NCBI GenBank assembly: GCA_964484765.1
Contig: CAZAGI010000022.1
Span: forward strand, 1 to 64,000
From: DSVQ01 sp964484765
GTDB lineage: Bacteria > Planctomycetota > Planctomycetia > Planctomycetales > Planctomycetaceae
Reading direction: 5' to 3'
DNA length: 64,000 nt
Shown here: piece by piece, positions 48,709-57,906 of the stretch
How positions within the stretch are numbered: the stretch's first letter is position 1
How the letters are laid out: every line of letters starts with the position of its first letter
Made by a program: the position numbers and the translations under genes
The notes under the pieces: generated by a model
The model's database searches: none
What the model saw: the letters and a program-made list of their open reading frames with translations, nothing else
What the model was told of the DNA's origin: nothing

Positions 48709-51700
48709 ATGGCCGCAGTACCTTTGTCAAACACCCCCCGTCCATCTGTCACAGGCGACGTCAATTCGTCGGCAACGACCGGGGGCCTATTGCCGAGCCA
48801 GCCGGTCGATCGAAAACAGAAACGCGAACGGCGCGGACTTTCCCGCTGGTGGGTGCTTTTTGTTCTGAGTGGAATTGCCGTCTATTTCCTGCCGGCAATT
48901 GTTGCTCGCACGTCGCTGCGACAACAGATTCCACAACTGCTATTTCCGCGTTTGTCGGGCCAGGTGGAACTGGGCGAAACGTCTCTCGGCTGGTTTTCGC
49001 CGGTGGATATTCGCAGTCTGACTCTGACCGATCGAAATGGGAAAACGCTTGCCACGGTGGATCGCTTGTCTTCCTCATCGTCGCTGTGGGGACTGATCAC
49101 ACGACCGCGAAATCTTGGCGAATTCCAGTTGGAAAGAGCGGTCGTCCATCTGCATGTCGACGAGGGTCACTCGAATTGGGATGAACCGCTGCAGGAACTT
49201 GCCGGCGATCCAGCGAACAAGGCGAATACTCCTGCGAGCTGGAAGCTGCTGCTTCCAGCGACACAAGTCCTCATTTCGCAGTCCGATGATGACTTGGAAC
49301 AAGTGATCGATAGTCTGGATCTGAAGGTCGCGATGGGCGATGGTGCGTCTTCCGATTTGACGATCGTCGTTCAGTTCCCGCAAGAAGCCGGGCAAACCGA
49401 ACCTTCGCTCTCTGTGACGGGGCAGTTGACCCCCGGCCGATCGCCGGCAATTCAAATCGCAGCGCGCGAATTTGATCTCGCACGGCTACAGCCGCTGACA
49501 CATCTCGTCTCACCGTTGGGTGTCGTACGTGGACGCCTCTCCGGAACCCTGCACGTGGAGGCCACCGCATCCGATGGAACGGCATGGTCGATCGATTCAG
49601 ACCTTCAAGGGAGCAATATCACGGCGGCTGGCTGGCCAATTCTGGCCGGTGACGTGCTGAATCTGGAAGACACTGTCCTTCGAGGAAAAATCAACCGCTC
49701 GGCGGATCGTCTCGAATGCGACAACCTGCGCCTGCAAACCGATTTTGCCAAATTGACCGCCCAAGGGATCGGTCGTTGGCCCGGATCGGTCAGCGCGCTT
49801 TCGACTGCCGACGAAGCGTTGCAGGCCGTCGGCGATGATTTCCAACTGTCTGCCGTTGTCGACGCCGCGAAAGTGGCACAACGCTTGCCGAACAGTTTAC
49901 GGCTGAAAGAAGGTGTGTCGATCACGTCGGGGCAGATTCAGGTCACGCTGCAAACGATGAAAGATGACAAAGGTCGAGCGCTCGACGGCAACGCCCGGTT
50001 TGCCGAACTCGCGGCGATCGTCGATGGTCAGGAACGCCGTTGGTCGGCACCGCTCGATGCGCAGTTGCTACTGCGACCTTCCGCGGACGGTGTCCAATGC
50101 GATCGGCTCTCCCTGCGGAGTGATTTCTGTACTGTGCTGGGCCAGGGAACGCCCAACGCGGCTCGCTTTCGGATCACAGCCGATCTCGATCGCCTTTGGC
50201 AGGAAATTGCTCCGTTGGTTGATTGGAAGGGTGCCTCGCTCGCCGGGACGGCCCGGCTTGATGGCACCATCCAACGACATGACGCCGGGACGGTGTCGCT
50301 GCATGTCGACGGGCAGGGCGATGGATTGCGTTACGGTCCGCCTGGGAGTCCGGAATGGAGCGAATCGCATCTGACGCTGTCTTTCGATGCGAGCGGCCAA
50401 GGTCCCGTCTCGGCACCATGGTCCACGATCACCACGGGCGATGTCACCGTGGCGAGCGGCAACGACAGTGGTAAGTTCAAACTGCTCAGCCCGGTGGATT
50501 GGAGTCGACCCGCGCCGATTCTTCCGATGTCGCTCGAAATCGCCGGAGACTGGGCGCGCTGGCAACAGCGCTTGCGCCCATTCTGGTCGGAGCCATCGAT
50601 TTCCGTCGCTGGGAACGGTCAATTGACAGCAACCGTCAATTATTCTCCGGCACTCATCGAAATTGTCTCTGCGTCGCTCAAATCTCAACCGTTGCAGGTG
50701 ACACTTCCCGATTGGCAGATTGCCGATTCGTCCTTTGAGACGACGATGCAGGGAACATGGGATGCCAAATCCCGGCGCTGGACGACATCACGAACGACCG
50801 CGAAGGGGGAATGGGGCACAATCACCTGGTCGGAAGGCCGATACGCCGTCGATAGCGCTGGTGGCAGCGTGGCCGGACGGCTGGACGTCAATGTCAACGC
50901 GGGTCGCGTTTCCCGCTGGCAGCGAGGCGACGTCCGACACCATCTTTTGGGTCAAGTCTCTGGAACCGTTGACCTGAAGCCGAACGGTGATGCCATGCAT
51001 GGCGACGTCGACCTGCACATGACGAATGCCGTTGTCGCCGGTCTCAGCAGTGAGCCGCAACCGCGCTGGATTGCTCAATGGCGTGAACCGGAGCTGGCGA
51101 TTCAAGGAACCGTCCGCCACTCGATGAATGCGACGGCGTGGGACATTGCGGAATTGCAAGTCCGTGCCAGCGGACTCAGTGTGGCGACGAATGGTCGCCT
51201 GGATCCCCGTGCCGATGGCACAGAAGTCGATCTGTGCGGACAAATCACTTACGATTGGGACCAGATCAACAGTCGACTTGATCCGAGTTGGGCCGAAAAG
51301 ATCAAACTCAGCGGTCGCGGAGAACGGCCGTTTTCCGTGAAAGGGACCATGCGGCCCACGGCCGACGGCGGTGTCTCGATTGCCGATCTGACGGGCGAGG
51401 CACAACTCGCATGGGAACAAGCCGTTGTTTATGGACTACCGATTTCGGCCAATGACCTGTCAGCCCGATTTGCACAGGGCCAGGGGCAACTGGGCCCGTT
51501 GGACGTGAGTGTTGCTGAAGGGCGAATTCACCTCGCACCACGTTTCGACTTTCGTCAAAGTGCGCTGCTGTCATTGCCTGTGGGACGCGTGGTCGATCGC
51601 GTGCAGCTCACGCCGGACGTCTGTCAACAGCTCTTGAAATACGCGTTACCCGTCGCCGCCGATGCCGCCGAAATGGATGGGGCATTCTCGCTGGATGTCG

Positions 51701-52242
51701 ATGAAAATGTCTGGCCGCTACTGAATCCGCAGGCGGGAAAAGCTCGTGGTTCGTTGTCGATTCATCACGCGCGGATCGTGCCCGGTCCGTTGGCCAACCG
51801 GCTGATAGGAACCGTCGAGCAAGTTCGTGCGCTGCTGGAGCGACGTGCGCCAGCGAACGTCAACGCGGCTCGTTTCGTGCTGGAGTTCCCGGAACAAACT
51901 GTCGCGCTCGCTCAGACGAACGGCCGCGTCTACCATGACCGGATGACCATCCGTGTCGACAATATCGACCTCGTCACCGGTGGATCCGTGGGTTTCGACG
52001 AAACCCTGCAGCTGACATTCCTGCTGCCGATTCAGGAAAAGTGGGTCCGCGGGACACCGGCGCTGGCAAAGCTCGCTGGTCAGTCGCTGCGGATTCCCGT
52101 CACCGGGACATTGTCGCAACCGCAGATTGATCCCAGCGTGATCGGCCAACTCGCACAGCAAGCGGCCGGCTCAACGATCGAGAAAGCCATCGACGACACC
52201 GTGAAGAAACAGTTGGACCGCTTTCTACCGCGGCGCAACTGA
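48709..52242 (+). CDS. AsmA-like membrane protein
   Basis: A 1177-residue protein. A cytoplasmic N-terminus of about 45 residues is followed by one TM helix (WWVLFVLSGIAVYFLPAIVA, about 46-65) and a long periplasmic beta-rich part with the repeated 'layer' segments of AsmA/TamB-type proteins, which form hydrophobic grooves thought to carry lipids across the periplasm. The C-terminal VTGTLSQPQIDPSVIGQLA and KQLDRFLPRR match the family's end. It is co-directional with the Ser/Thr kinase (247 nt gap) and may be its target. The ATG at 48709 is chosen because the next residues lead straight to the TM helix. Its last 18 nt overlap the convergent mfnB gene. Confidence 0.78.
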   Translation: MAAVPLSNTPRPSVTGDVNSSATTGGLLPSQPVDRKQKRERRGLSRWWVLFVLSGIAVYFLPAIVARTSLRQQIPQLLFPRLSGQVELGETSLGWFSPVDIRSLTLTDRNGKTLATVDRLSSSSSLWGLITRPRNLGEFQLERAVVHLHVDEGHSNWDEPLQELAGDPANKANTPASWKLLLPATQVLISQSDDDLEQVIDSLDLKVAMGDGASSDLTIVVQFPQEAGQTEPSLSVTGQLTPGRSPAIQIAAREFDLARLQPLTHLVSPLGVVRGRLSGTLHVEATASDGTAWSIDSDLQGSNITAAGWPILAGDVLNLEDTVLRGKINRSADRLECDNLRLQTDFAKLTAQGIGRWPGSVSALSTADEALQAVGDDFQLSAVVDAAKVAQRLPNSLRLKEGVSITSGQIQVTLQTMKDDKGRALDGNARFAELAAIVDGQERRWSAPLDAQLLLRPSADGVQCDRLSLRSDFCTVLGQGTPNAARFRITADLDRLWQEIAPLVDWKGASLAGTARLDGTIQRHDAGTVSLHVDGQGDGLRYGPPGSPEWSESHLTLSFDASGQGPVSAPWSTITTGDVTVASGNDSGKFKLLSPVDWSRPAPILPMSLEIAGDWARWQQRLRPFWSEPSISVAGNGQLTATVNYSPALIEIVSASLKSQPLQVTLPDWQIADSSFETTMQGTWDAKSRRWTTSRTTAKGEWGTITWSEGRYAVDSAGGSVAGRLDVNVNAGRVSRWQRGDVRHHLLGQVSGTVDLKPNGDAMHGDVDLHMTNAVVAGLSSEPQPRWIAQWREPELAIQGTVRHSMNATAWDIAELQVRASGLSVATNGRLDPRADGTEVDLCGQITYDWDQINSRLDPSWAEKIKLSGRGERPFSVKGTMRPTADGGVSIADLTGEAQLAWEQAVVYGLPISANDLSARFAQGQGQLGPLDVSVAEGRIHLAPRFDFRQSALLSLPVGRVVDRVQLTPDVCQQLLKYALPVAADAAEMDGAFSLDVDENVWPLLNPQAGKARGSLSIHHARIVPGPLANRLIGTVEQVRALLERRAPANVNAARFVLEFPEQTVALAQTNGRVYHDRMTIRVDNIDLVTGGSVGFDETLQLTFLLPIQEKWVRGTPALAKLAGQSLRIPVTGTLSQPQIDPSVIGQLAQQAAGSTIEKAIDDTVKKQLDRFLPRRN

Positions 52243-52995
52243 CGCATCGAGCATCGCCTGGCGAAATGCGGCGACCAGCGAGCGATCGACAGAAGCCGTG
52301 CGGTTCTGATTTCGACACACGGCGGAGCGAACCGCAATCACGTCGGGCTGGATCGCGACAAGCGCCGGCAAATCCGATGTCTGCACGCGCCCTGCCAGCG
52401 CAACCAGTAACCCTGCAGCTTGCGCTTCGCGCGTGATGGACGCGATTTCTTTGAGAGGAAGCTCATCGAGAAGAGTGCCGCCGGATTTTGAAAACGTATC
52501 GAGCAGCAGTCCCGCACAGCGCGTGGAAATGGCGGCCTCCAGAACGTCGTGCACCGATGGAGCCCACGCGACATCAGAGTCCACGTAAGCCACGGCAATC
52601 CATCTGGCGGTACTGCGAAGTGTCTCTCGGACGGTGACCCATGTCCGTTGCCAATCGGGCGTGTCTCGACAGCGACTGAGACCCATTTTGAGCCAGCGCA
52701 CACCGGGCGGAATGGCAATTCGCACCGCATTGTCAGCCGCTTCTTGCAATTCTCCTAAGGCAACACTGCATGTCTTGGTCGAGGACCGAGCGACCATCTC
52801 GGCGACGCTGCGCATGGCTTCGGTGGTGGCACGTCCAAGTGAACCCGCAGCCGGTTCTTTCACATCGATTATGTCCGCGCCGCCCTCAATCGCGGCCTGG
52901 GCCTCGACCTCATTGCGGACGCTTACCAGCAACTGCGGCCGCGGTACGACATTGATGCTCGATGGACAGGAACTGCGGGCTTCAACACAGGTCAT
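52225..52995 (-). CDS. mfnB: (5-formylfuran-3-yl)methyl phosphate synthase-like protein (MfnB)
   Basis: A 256-residue enzyme of the MfnB/DUF556 family, which makes the furan precursor of methanofuran from two molecules of glyceraldehyde 3-phosphate. The signature EGGADIIDVKEP (about 37-48) contains the lysine corresponding to the Schiff-base Lys27 of the M. jannaschii enzyme, here K46. Planctomycetes are known to carry archaeal-type one-carbon genes of this kind. No other methanofuran or tetrahydromethanopterin gene was seen in the window. It follows the minus-strand PSD1 gene by 80 nt and overlaps the AsmA-like gene by 18 nt at its 3' end. Confidence 0.85.
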   Translation of the reverse strand: MTCVEARSSCPSSINVVPRPQLLVSVRNEVEAQAAIEGGADIIDVKEPAAGSLGRATTEAMRSVAEMVARSSTKTCSVALGELQEAADNAVRIAIPPGVRWLKMGLSRCRDTPDWQRTWVTVRETLRSTARWIAVAYVDSDVAWAPSVHDVLEAAISTRCAGLLLDTFSKSGGTLLDELPLKEIASITREAQAAGLLVALAGRVQTSDLPALVAIQPDVIAVRSAVCRNQNRTASVDRSLVAAFRQAMLDASVAPR

Positions 52996-53006
52996 GCTCT
53001 ACCTCA

Positions 53007-53031
53007 GGATGCTCAACTCGGAAGAGCATCC
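53007..53031 (-). terminator. Hairpin downstream of the PSD1 gene
   Basis: GGATGCTC (53007-53014) and GAGCATCC (53024-53031) pair perfectly around a 9-nt loop, 45 nt past the PSD1 stop on the minus strand and just upstream of mfnB. There is no T-tract. Confidence 0.35.
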
Positions 53032-53075
53032 ATCATGCCATACTTCCGCCCGGAAAGGGGAGCGAGCGCTTCCGA

Positions 53076-55448
53076 CTATTGCAGGTAGACGAACTCATTC
53101 GCTGCCAGAATGACATGACACAGGCTGGTCCATGCCTGGGCTGCCTCCGTCGCTGTGGTGATATCCCACAGCAAATCATTGGCCATCCGCACTTCCTGCG
53201 ATGACGGTTCACGGCTGTACGTGAGCTGGTACAACCGCGTGATCCGTTCGGCGTCACCCTGTGGAATTTCGCGCATGAGGCGGTTGGCGAGGTGCTGACT
53301 CGCAGTCGCCACGAAATCGCTGTTCATCATGAGCAACGCTTGCGGGGCCACCGTCGTGGTATTTCGATCGCCCGTCGGCACCGCCGCGTCAGGATAGTCG
53401 AGCAACTGGAAAAAGTCGTACACATTGTTTCGCACGACGGGAAGATAGACCGATCGCCGCGTGCTGGAATAGTCGGTCAGATCTTTCGAGGTGTGATCAA
53501 AAAAGTACGCCCGGTTCTTGACCGTGAGGAGCGAGCCCTGCTGCGCATCATCAAGTTGCCCACTCACGGACAACAGCGCATCGCGGATCGCTTCCGCTTC
53601 AAGACGGCGGACCGTGTGCCGGGCGAACCAGCGGTTCTCCGGATCGTGCTCTCGGTCGACCGGTTCAGCGTGGCTGCTGATTTGATAGGTGTTCGATAGC
53701 ACAATCAACCGGTGCAGTGACTTGATCGACCAACCGTCGTTCACGAACCGCAGGGCGAGCCAATCGAGCAGTTCCGGATGCGATGGCGTTTCCCCCAACA
53801 GGCCGAAGTTATCCACGGACTTCACGAGGCCCGTGCCAAAATGCCAGCGCCACACGCGATTCACCATCACACGGCTGGTCAACGCGTGTTGCGGATCGAC
53901 CATCCATCGAGCCAGTTCCAGACGGCCACTGCGATCAGTCGGAAAGGACGGTGTCTGCGGCCCGCGCACGGCCGGGGGGACCCGCCGCGCGACGACATCA
54001 CCGAGCTTGAGCGGGTTGCCCCGGATGTTGATCGCGACATCGACCACGGCGTCTTCCGATGTGGACATCGCTGACGGCACATCTGGCGTTGATTTTTCCA
54101 GCGTCGCGAGTTCGGCCCGTAACGTTTTCAACGCCGCTTGCGTCTCCGCTGGAAGTTTGTCGGGAACTGGTTCCCCGGCTGGGAGTGCCGCCTTGACCGC
54201 GGCCTTAGCCTGCTCAACACGTTGTTGGATGGCCTGTTTTTTTTCTGCGAGTTGGGCCTGATAAGCCGCAAGGGTCGACCGAGTTCCCTCGGACGGCAGC
54301 GGCGTTTCGGACCACTTCGCGACCTTGCGGAAGTGTTCCATCGTCCGCGTGCTTTTGAAGATTCCCGCGAGGCCGTAGTAATCGGCGGTGGCGATCGGGT
54401 CGAACTTGTGATCGTGACAGCGGGCACACCCCAGCGTCAGCCCCAGCATCGCGCGGCCGACGGTGTCGATCTGTTCGTCAACGATGTCCATCTCCATCTT
54501 AAGTTCATCGACTTCCGCCAGCACCTTCGCACCGAGGGACAGGAACCCGGTCGCGATCAATTGCTCGGCGTGCTCGGCATCGTTCGCAAACGGCAGCAGA
54601 TCGCCCGCCAGTTGCTCGATCACAAAGCGGTCATACGGCTTGTTGGCATTGAACGATTGCACGACATAATCGCGAAACCGCCAGGCATTCCCGTAGGCGA
54701 CGTTTTCATCAAGCCCGTTGGAATCGGCGTACCGCGAGACATCGAGCCAGTGCCGCCCCCAGCGTTCTCCATACGACGGTGATGCCAGCAACCGATCAAC
54801 AACTCGCGCGAAGGCCTCGGGGCTTTCATCTGCCAAAAACGCGGTCATCTCGTCCGGTGTCGGCGGCAGACCGATGAGGTCATACGTCACGCGCCGCAGC
54901 AAGGTACGTTTATCGGCCTGCGGACTCGGCGTCACCCCTGCGGCTTCCATCTTGGCGAGCGTGAATTCATCCAGCGGCGACTGGACCCATTTCGTGTTCT
55001 TCACGACCGGCCGCGCGGGCCATTGTGGCGGTTGGAACGACCAGTGGTTCGGATCACGCGCCGGTTTACTGGTGGCTTTCGCTTCGGGATAGTACGCTCC
55101 GTCCTTCACCCATTGCGTGAGGTCCGCAATCTGTTTTTCAGTCAGCTTCCCTTTCGGCGGCATCGAGAAATCAGGATCGGTCTGCCGGATCGCGAGAATG
55201 AGGCGGCTCTCCTCGGGGTTGCCGATGACAACCGCCGGCCCGCTGTCGCCGCCCGTGAGCATCGCCGCAGTGGAATCGAGCCGCAGACTCCCCCACTGCT
55301 TTTCCGCCCCGTGACACTTCTGGCAATGCTCCACGAGCACCGGCCGGACGTGCGTTTCAAAGTGCTTGATCTGCGCCGGCGTGGGCTCGGCGGCCAACGG
55401 CGTGTTGAAGCCGACACTAAGACAGGCAATGAGCGTAAACGTCCGCAT
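53076..55448 (-). CDS. PSD1 cytochrome (DUF1549/DUF1553 protein), not next to a DUF1501 gene
   Basis: A 790-residue exported cytochrome of the PSD1 group. The signal peptide (about 1-20) is followed by the haem site C42-Q-K-C45-H46, DUF1549 (about 145-345) with LGCARCHDHKFDP, a coiled-coil stretch rich in K, A, E and Q (about 385-455), and DUF1553 (about 470-770). Its start (ATG 55448) follows AGAGAG. The length and layout match the other PSD1 protein in the window (29252). No DUF1501 gene is adjacent; mfnB follows downstream and a small unknown gene lies upstream. Confidence 0.9.
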   Translation of the reverse strand: MRTFTLIACLSVGFNTPLAAEPTPAQIKHFETHVRPVLVEHCQKCHGAEKQWGSLRLDSTAAMLTGGDSGPAVVIGNPEESRLILAIRQTDPDFSMPPKGKLTEKQIADLTQWVKDGAYYPEAKATSKPARDPNHWSFQPPQWPARPVVKNTKWVQSPLDEFTLAKMEAAGVTPSPQADKRTLLRRVTYDLIGLPPTPDEMTAFLADESPEAFARVVDRLLASPSYGERWGRHWLDVSRYADSNGLDENVAYGNAWRFRDYVVQSFNANKPYDRFVIEQLAGDLLPFANDAEHAEQLIATGFLSLGAKVLAEVDELKMEMDIVDEQIDTVGRAMLGLTLGCARCHDHKFDPIATADYYGLAGIFKSTRTMEHFRKVAKWSETPLPSEGTRSTLAAYQAQLAEKKQAIQQRVEQAKAAVKAALPAGEPVPDKLPAETQAALKTLRAELATLEKSTPDVPSAMSTSEDAVVDVAINIRGNPLKLGDVVARRVPPAVRGPQTPSFPTDRSGRLELARWMVDPQHALTSRVMVNRVWRWHFGTGLVKSVDNFGLLGETPSHPELLDWLALRFVNDGWSIKSLHRLIVLSNTYQISSHAEPVDREHDPENRWFARHTVRRLEAEAIRDALLSVSGQLDDAQQGSLLTVKNRAYFFDHTSKDLTDYSSTRRSVYLPVVRNNVYDFFQLLDYPDAAVPTGDRNTTTVAPQALLMMNSDFVATASQHLANRLMREIPQGDAERITRLYQLTYSREPSSQEVRMANDLLWDITTATEAAQAWTSLCHVILAANEFVYLQ

Positions 55449-55537
55449 AAATCTCTCTTGTATTTCCTCGCTGGTCCATCTCGCGACAAACAACAAGTCA
55501 CACGGCTTGTGGAATAGCCGGCGGCAGACAGTCCTAT

Positions 55538-56041
55538 TCATGGCGTTCGTACTTGCAGGATTTCGAGGCATTGCAACCACTCTTGTCGAAGTTGTCCGAA
55601 CGTCGTGTCTTTCAGACGCACCTGTCGTATACATGCCGCACTCACAGCAACATACGGGCTATCTGGTGTCCATTCCAACACGAATCCCGATCTCGTTCTC
55701 ACAACTAAAGACTTGAGGCGACGCGAATCGGGCCGATCGCAGCCATCGCCTTCGGTCATCGCCAACAGATACAACAGATCATAATGAGTCAACACACATG
55801 CCGATTCTTGCACGCCAACGCTGCTCATCTGCACGATTCGGCAGCCGAGCGTCACATCGACGCTGTCGACGAAGCGTTTCAAGTGGATTGAGGGAATCAG
55901 TTCCAAGCGATCGCCCAGCCAGCCGATTACGGGCTCCAGTGGTTTCCACTCCCAGGATGCACTGCTGCCGGGTGATAATTTCTGCGTGGCGAAGTCCATC
56001 CAAGCCTGCAAGCTGAGCTGTGGGTACTCGCCCGTGCTCAT
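55538..56041 (-). CDS. Protein of unknown function (167 aa)
   Basis: A small soluble-looking protein with no signal peptide or TM helix. Segments WEWKPLEPVIGWLGDRLEL and YLLAMTEGDGC are not recognised as a family. The ATG at 56041 (MSTGEYPQ) is preferred over an upstream in-frame start. It lies between the CocE-type hydrolase (41 nt downstream of that stop on the same strand) and the PSD1 gene, so it may belong to their transcript. Confidence 0.6.
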   Translation of the reverse strand: MSTGEYPQLSLQAWMDFATQKLSPGSSASWEWKPLEPVIGWLGDRLELIPSIHLKRFVDSVDVTLGCRIVQMSSVGVQESACVLTHYDLLYLLAMTEGDGCDRPDSRRLKSLVVRTRSGFVLEWTPDSPYVAVSAACIRQVRLKDTTFGQLRQEWLQCLEILQVRTP

Positions 56042-56081
56042 CACGACTCCCACGCAGTGAAGCGAACATTCCAAGATTATT

Positions 56082-57758
56082 CTACCGCACCGTGCCCACC
56101 ACTGGGGCGATCACTTTCGACGAAAACTCTTTATCGTGGCGAACGGTGTTGGTGGCGGCGACAGCATCGGCGGGGAAATCGATAGCAAGCGGTTTGCCAG
56201 TTTGTGGGTTCGGTTCGTAGAACGGTGCCCCGGTGCTGGCGAGCGTGACGCGGATGCGGTGGCCTTTCGCGAAGATCTGGCTGAGCGAACCGACGTCGAA
56301 CGCAACTTTTTCCACCTTGCCCGGTTCGAGCGGCACCTCTTTCTCGAAACCATCCCGGTAGCGCGCCCGGCGGACGTAATCGATGATCAGAATCGACCGG
56401 CCATCGGGATAGACGTCACTTACGCGGACGATGACATCGGTGTCCTTCGCCGTTGATGTGAGAAAAATTTCCGTCTGTACCTTGCCGGTCCACTCCACCG
56501 GGGCCGTGAGCGGTTCCGTCGTGAAGGTGAGTACGTTCTTCTGCGACTCGAACGGCCGGGCATCCTTCGCGCCGGGGAAGCCAGCGGTGGCGCGAATTTC
56601 CGCGGGATGCAACGGGTCCGAAGTCCATGCGGTTTCACTGCGGTCGGTCGCGGGTTTATCGGTCGTCAATTTGCCGTCGGCGTGCAGATAGTACGGCGTG
56701 GCTGTCGCGGGGATCGGCCAGTCGGTCGCCGAGCGCCATTCATTACCGGGGGCACCGGGTTCGCCGACGGCACCCATCACGTAGTACCGCACGGCGGGAT
56801 CGCGGTCGACGCCGTTGTCGATACCCTTCAGGTGATGGTCGAACCATTTCCCCATGTGTGTGAGCATGTCGAAATTCGCGTTATCGGGATAGGTGATCTC
56901 GTTCACCTTGGCCTGCTTGTTGAAGCGACCATGCAACCACGGACCGATGTAGAGTTGCTGCTTGCCACGGGAATTCGCGCCGCCGCGGTGTTGTCGGCCG
57001 ACGTAACTATCAATGGAACCGACGGACATGAAGTCGTACCAGCTCCCGACGGTGAAGCACGGTACATTCATCTTGTCGAAGTGTTGCGAACAATCTTCCG
57101 CAGCCCAGTAGCCATCAAACGTCGGATGGGCGAACCACTCGTCCATCAGGGCGCGGTTGTGTTCCGGCACGCGGCAGACCTCGCCCATTTTGATAAACCG
57201 CTGCGGCCGGGTCGTGCCACCGATGCGGTAGCCCTCGTGGTAGAGACTGAGACCGGTGTCGATCATATACTGACACACGAGATGCGGCGGTTGAGTGACG
57301 GCCAGAAAATTCTGCGCGAAACCGGCCTGTGAACTGCCGAACGTGCCGATTTTCCCCGTGCATTTCGGATGTTTCGCGAGCCATTCGACGGTGTCGTAAC
57401 CGTCCTTCAGTTCGCCCCAGCCAAGCGCCCGGTAACCGACCCAGGTGCCTTCGGACTTCTGCGAGCCCCGAAAATTCTGCAGTGCGACGATGTATCCCTT
57501 GGATGCCAGTTGCGCGAGTTCCTTCCGTGTGCCCAGGGCCCGACCGTTGGCGTAACGCTGTTCGAGCAACCCCGGCCACGGACCGTCCCCCGTCGGCGTG
57601 TAGAGATAGACCGAAAGTTTCACGCCATCGCGCATCGGCACCATGACGTGTTCTTCGACCACGCCGGGGAAGTTGAGCGGTTCTTCCGCCGGTTGGGCGA
57701 ACACCGTGCTCGTCATGACCAATGCAAAACCGCAAAGCCATCCCGACGTTTTCAACAT
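56082..57758 (-). CDS. Secreted CocE/NonD-family hydrolase (X-Pro dipeptidyl peptidase-like)
   Basis: A 558-residue exported alpha/beta hydrolase of the S15/CocE group, which cuts esters or dipeptides. A signal peptide (MLKTSGWLCGFALVMTSTVFA) precedes the catalytic domain, with nucleophile Ser in GTFGSSQAG, and a C-terminal jelly-roll domain ending near residue 550. The His of the triad lies in the region of DMLTHMGKWFDHHLKG. Start choice: ATG 57758, preceded by GAAGGCG; ATG 57773 is an alternative. A long palindromic element lies 34 nt upstream. Confidence 0.85.
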   Translation of the reverse strand: MLKTSGWLCGFALVMTSTVFAQPAEEPLNFPGVVEEHVMVPMRDGVKLSVYLYTPTGDGPWPGLLEQRYANGRALGTRKELAQLASKGYIVALQNFRGSQKSEGTWVGYRALGWGELKDGYDTVEWLAKHPKCTGKIGTFGSSQAGFAQNFLAVTQPPHLVCQYMIDTGLSLYHEGYRIGGTTRPQRFIKMGEVCRVPEHNRALMDEWFAHPTFDGYWAAEDCSQHFDKMNVPCFTVGSWYDFMSVGSIDSYVGRQHRGGANSRGKQQLYIGPWLHGRFNKQAKVNEITYPDNANFDMLTHMGKWFDHHLKGIDNGVDRDPAVRYYVMGAVGEPGAPGNEWRSATDWPIPATATPYYLHADGKLTTDKPATDRSETAWTSDPLHPAEIRATAGFPGAKDARPFESQKNVLTFTTEPLTAPVEWTGKVQTEIFLTSTAKDTDVIVRVSDVYPDGRSILIIDYVRRARYRDGFEKEVPLEPGKVEKVAFDVGSLSQIFAKGHRIRVTLASTGAPFYEPNPQTGKPLAIDFPADAVAATNTVRHDKEFSSKVIAPVVGTVR

Positions 57759-57791
57759 GCAGTTCGCCTTCATTCTGATTTCCGTTCCGTT

Positions 57792-57906
57792 GTAGCCCTG
57801 TCGCTCTGCGACAGGAAAGCCGATTGTCGGGTCGGGTGGAAGTGCTTCAAAAAGTTGGGACCGTGGAGTGTCCTCGGCTGATTCTGTCGCGGAACGACAG
57901 GGCTAC
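57792..57906. repeat. Long nested palindrome between the CocE-type and DMF-amidase-like genes
   Basis: GTAGCCCTGTCG (57792-57803) pairs perfectly with CGACAGGGCTAC (57895-57906). Further matching blocks GCGACAG/CTGTCGC (57808-57814 / 57884-57890) and AGCCG/CGGCT (57818-57822 / 57875-57879) follow in register. Each arm can also fold on itself (CCTGTCGC-TCT-GCGACAGG at 57797-57815). It contains the stop codon of the minus-strand gene at 57903. Confidence 0.8.
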
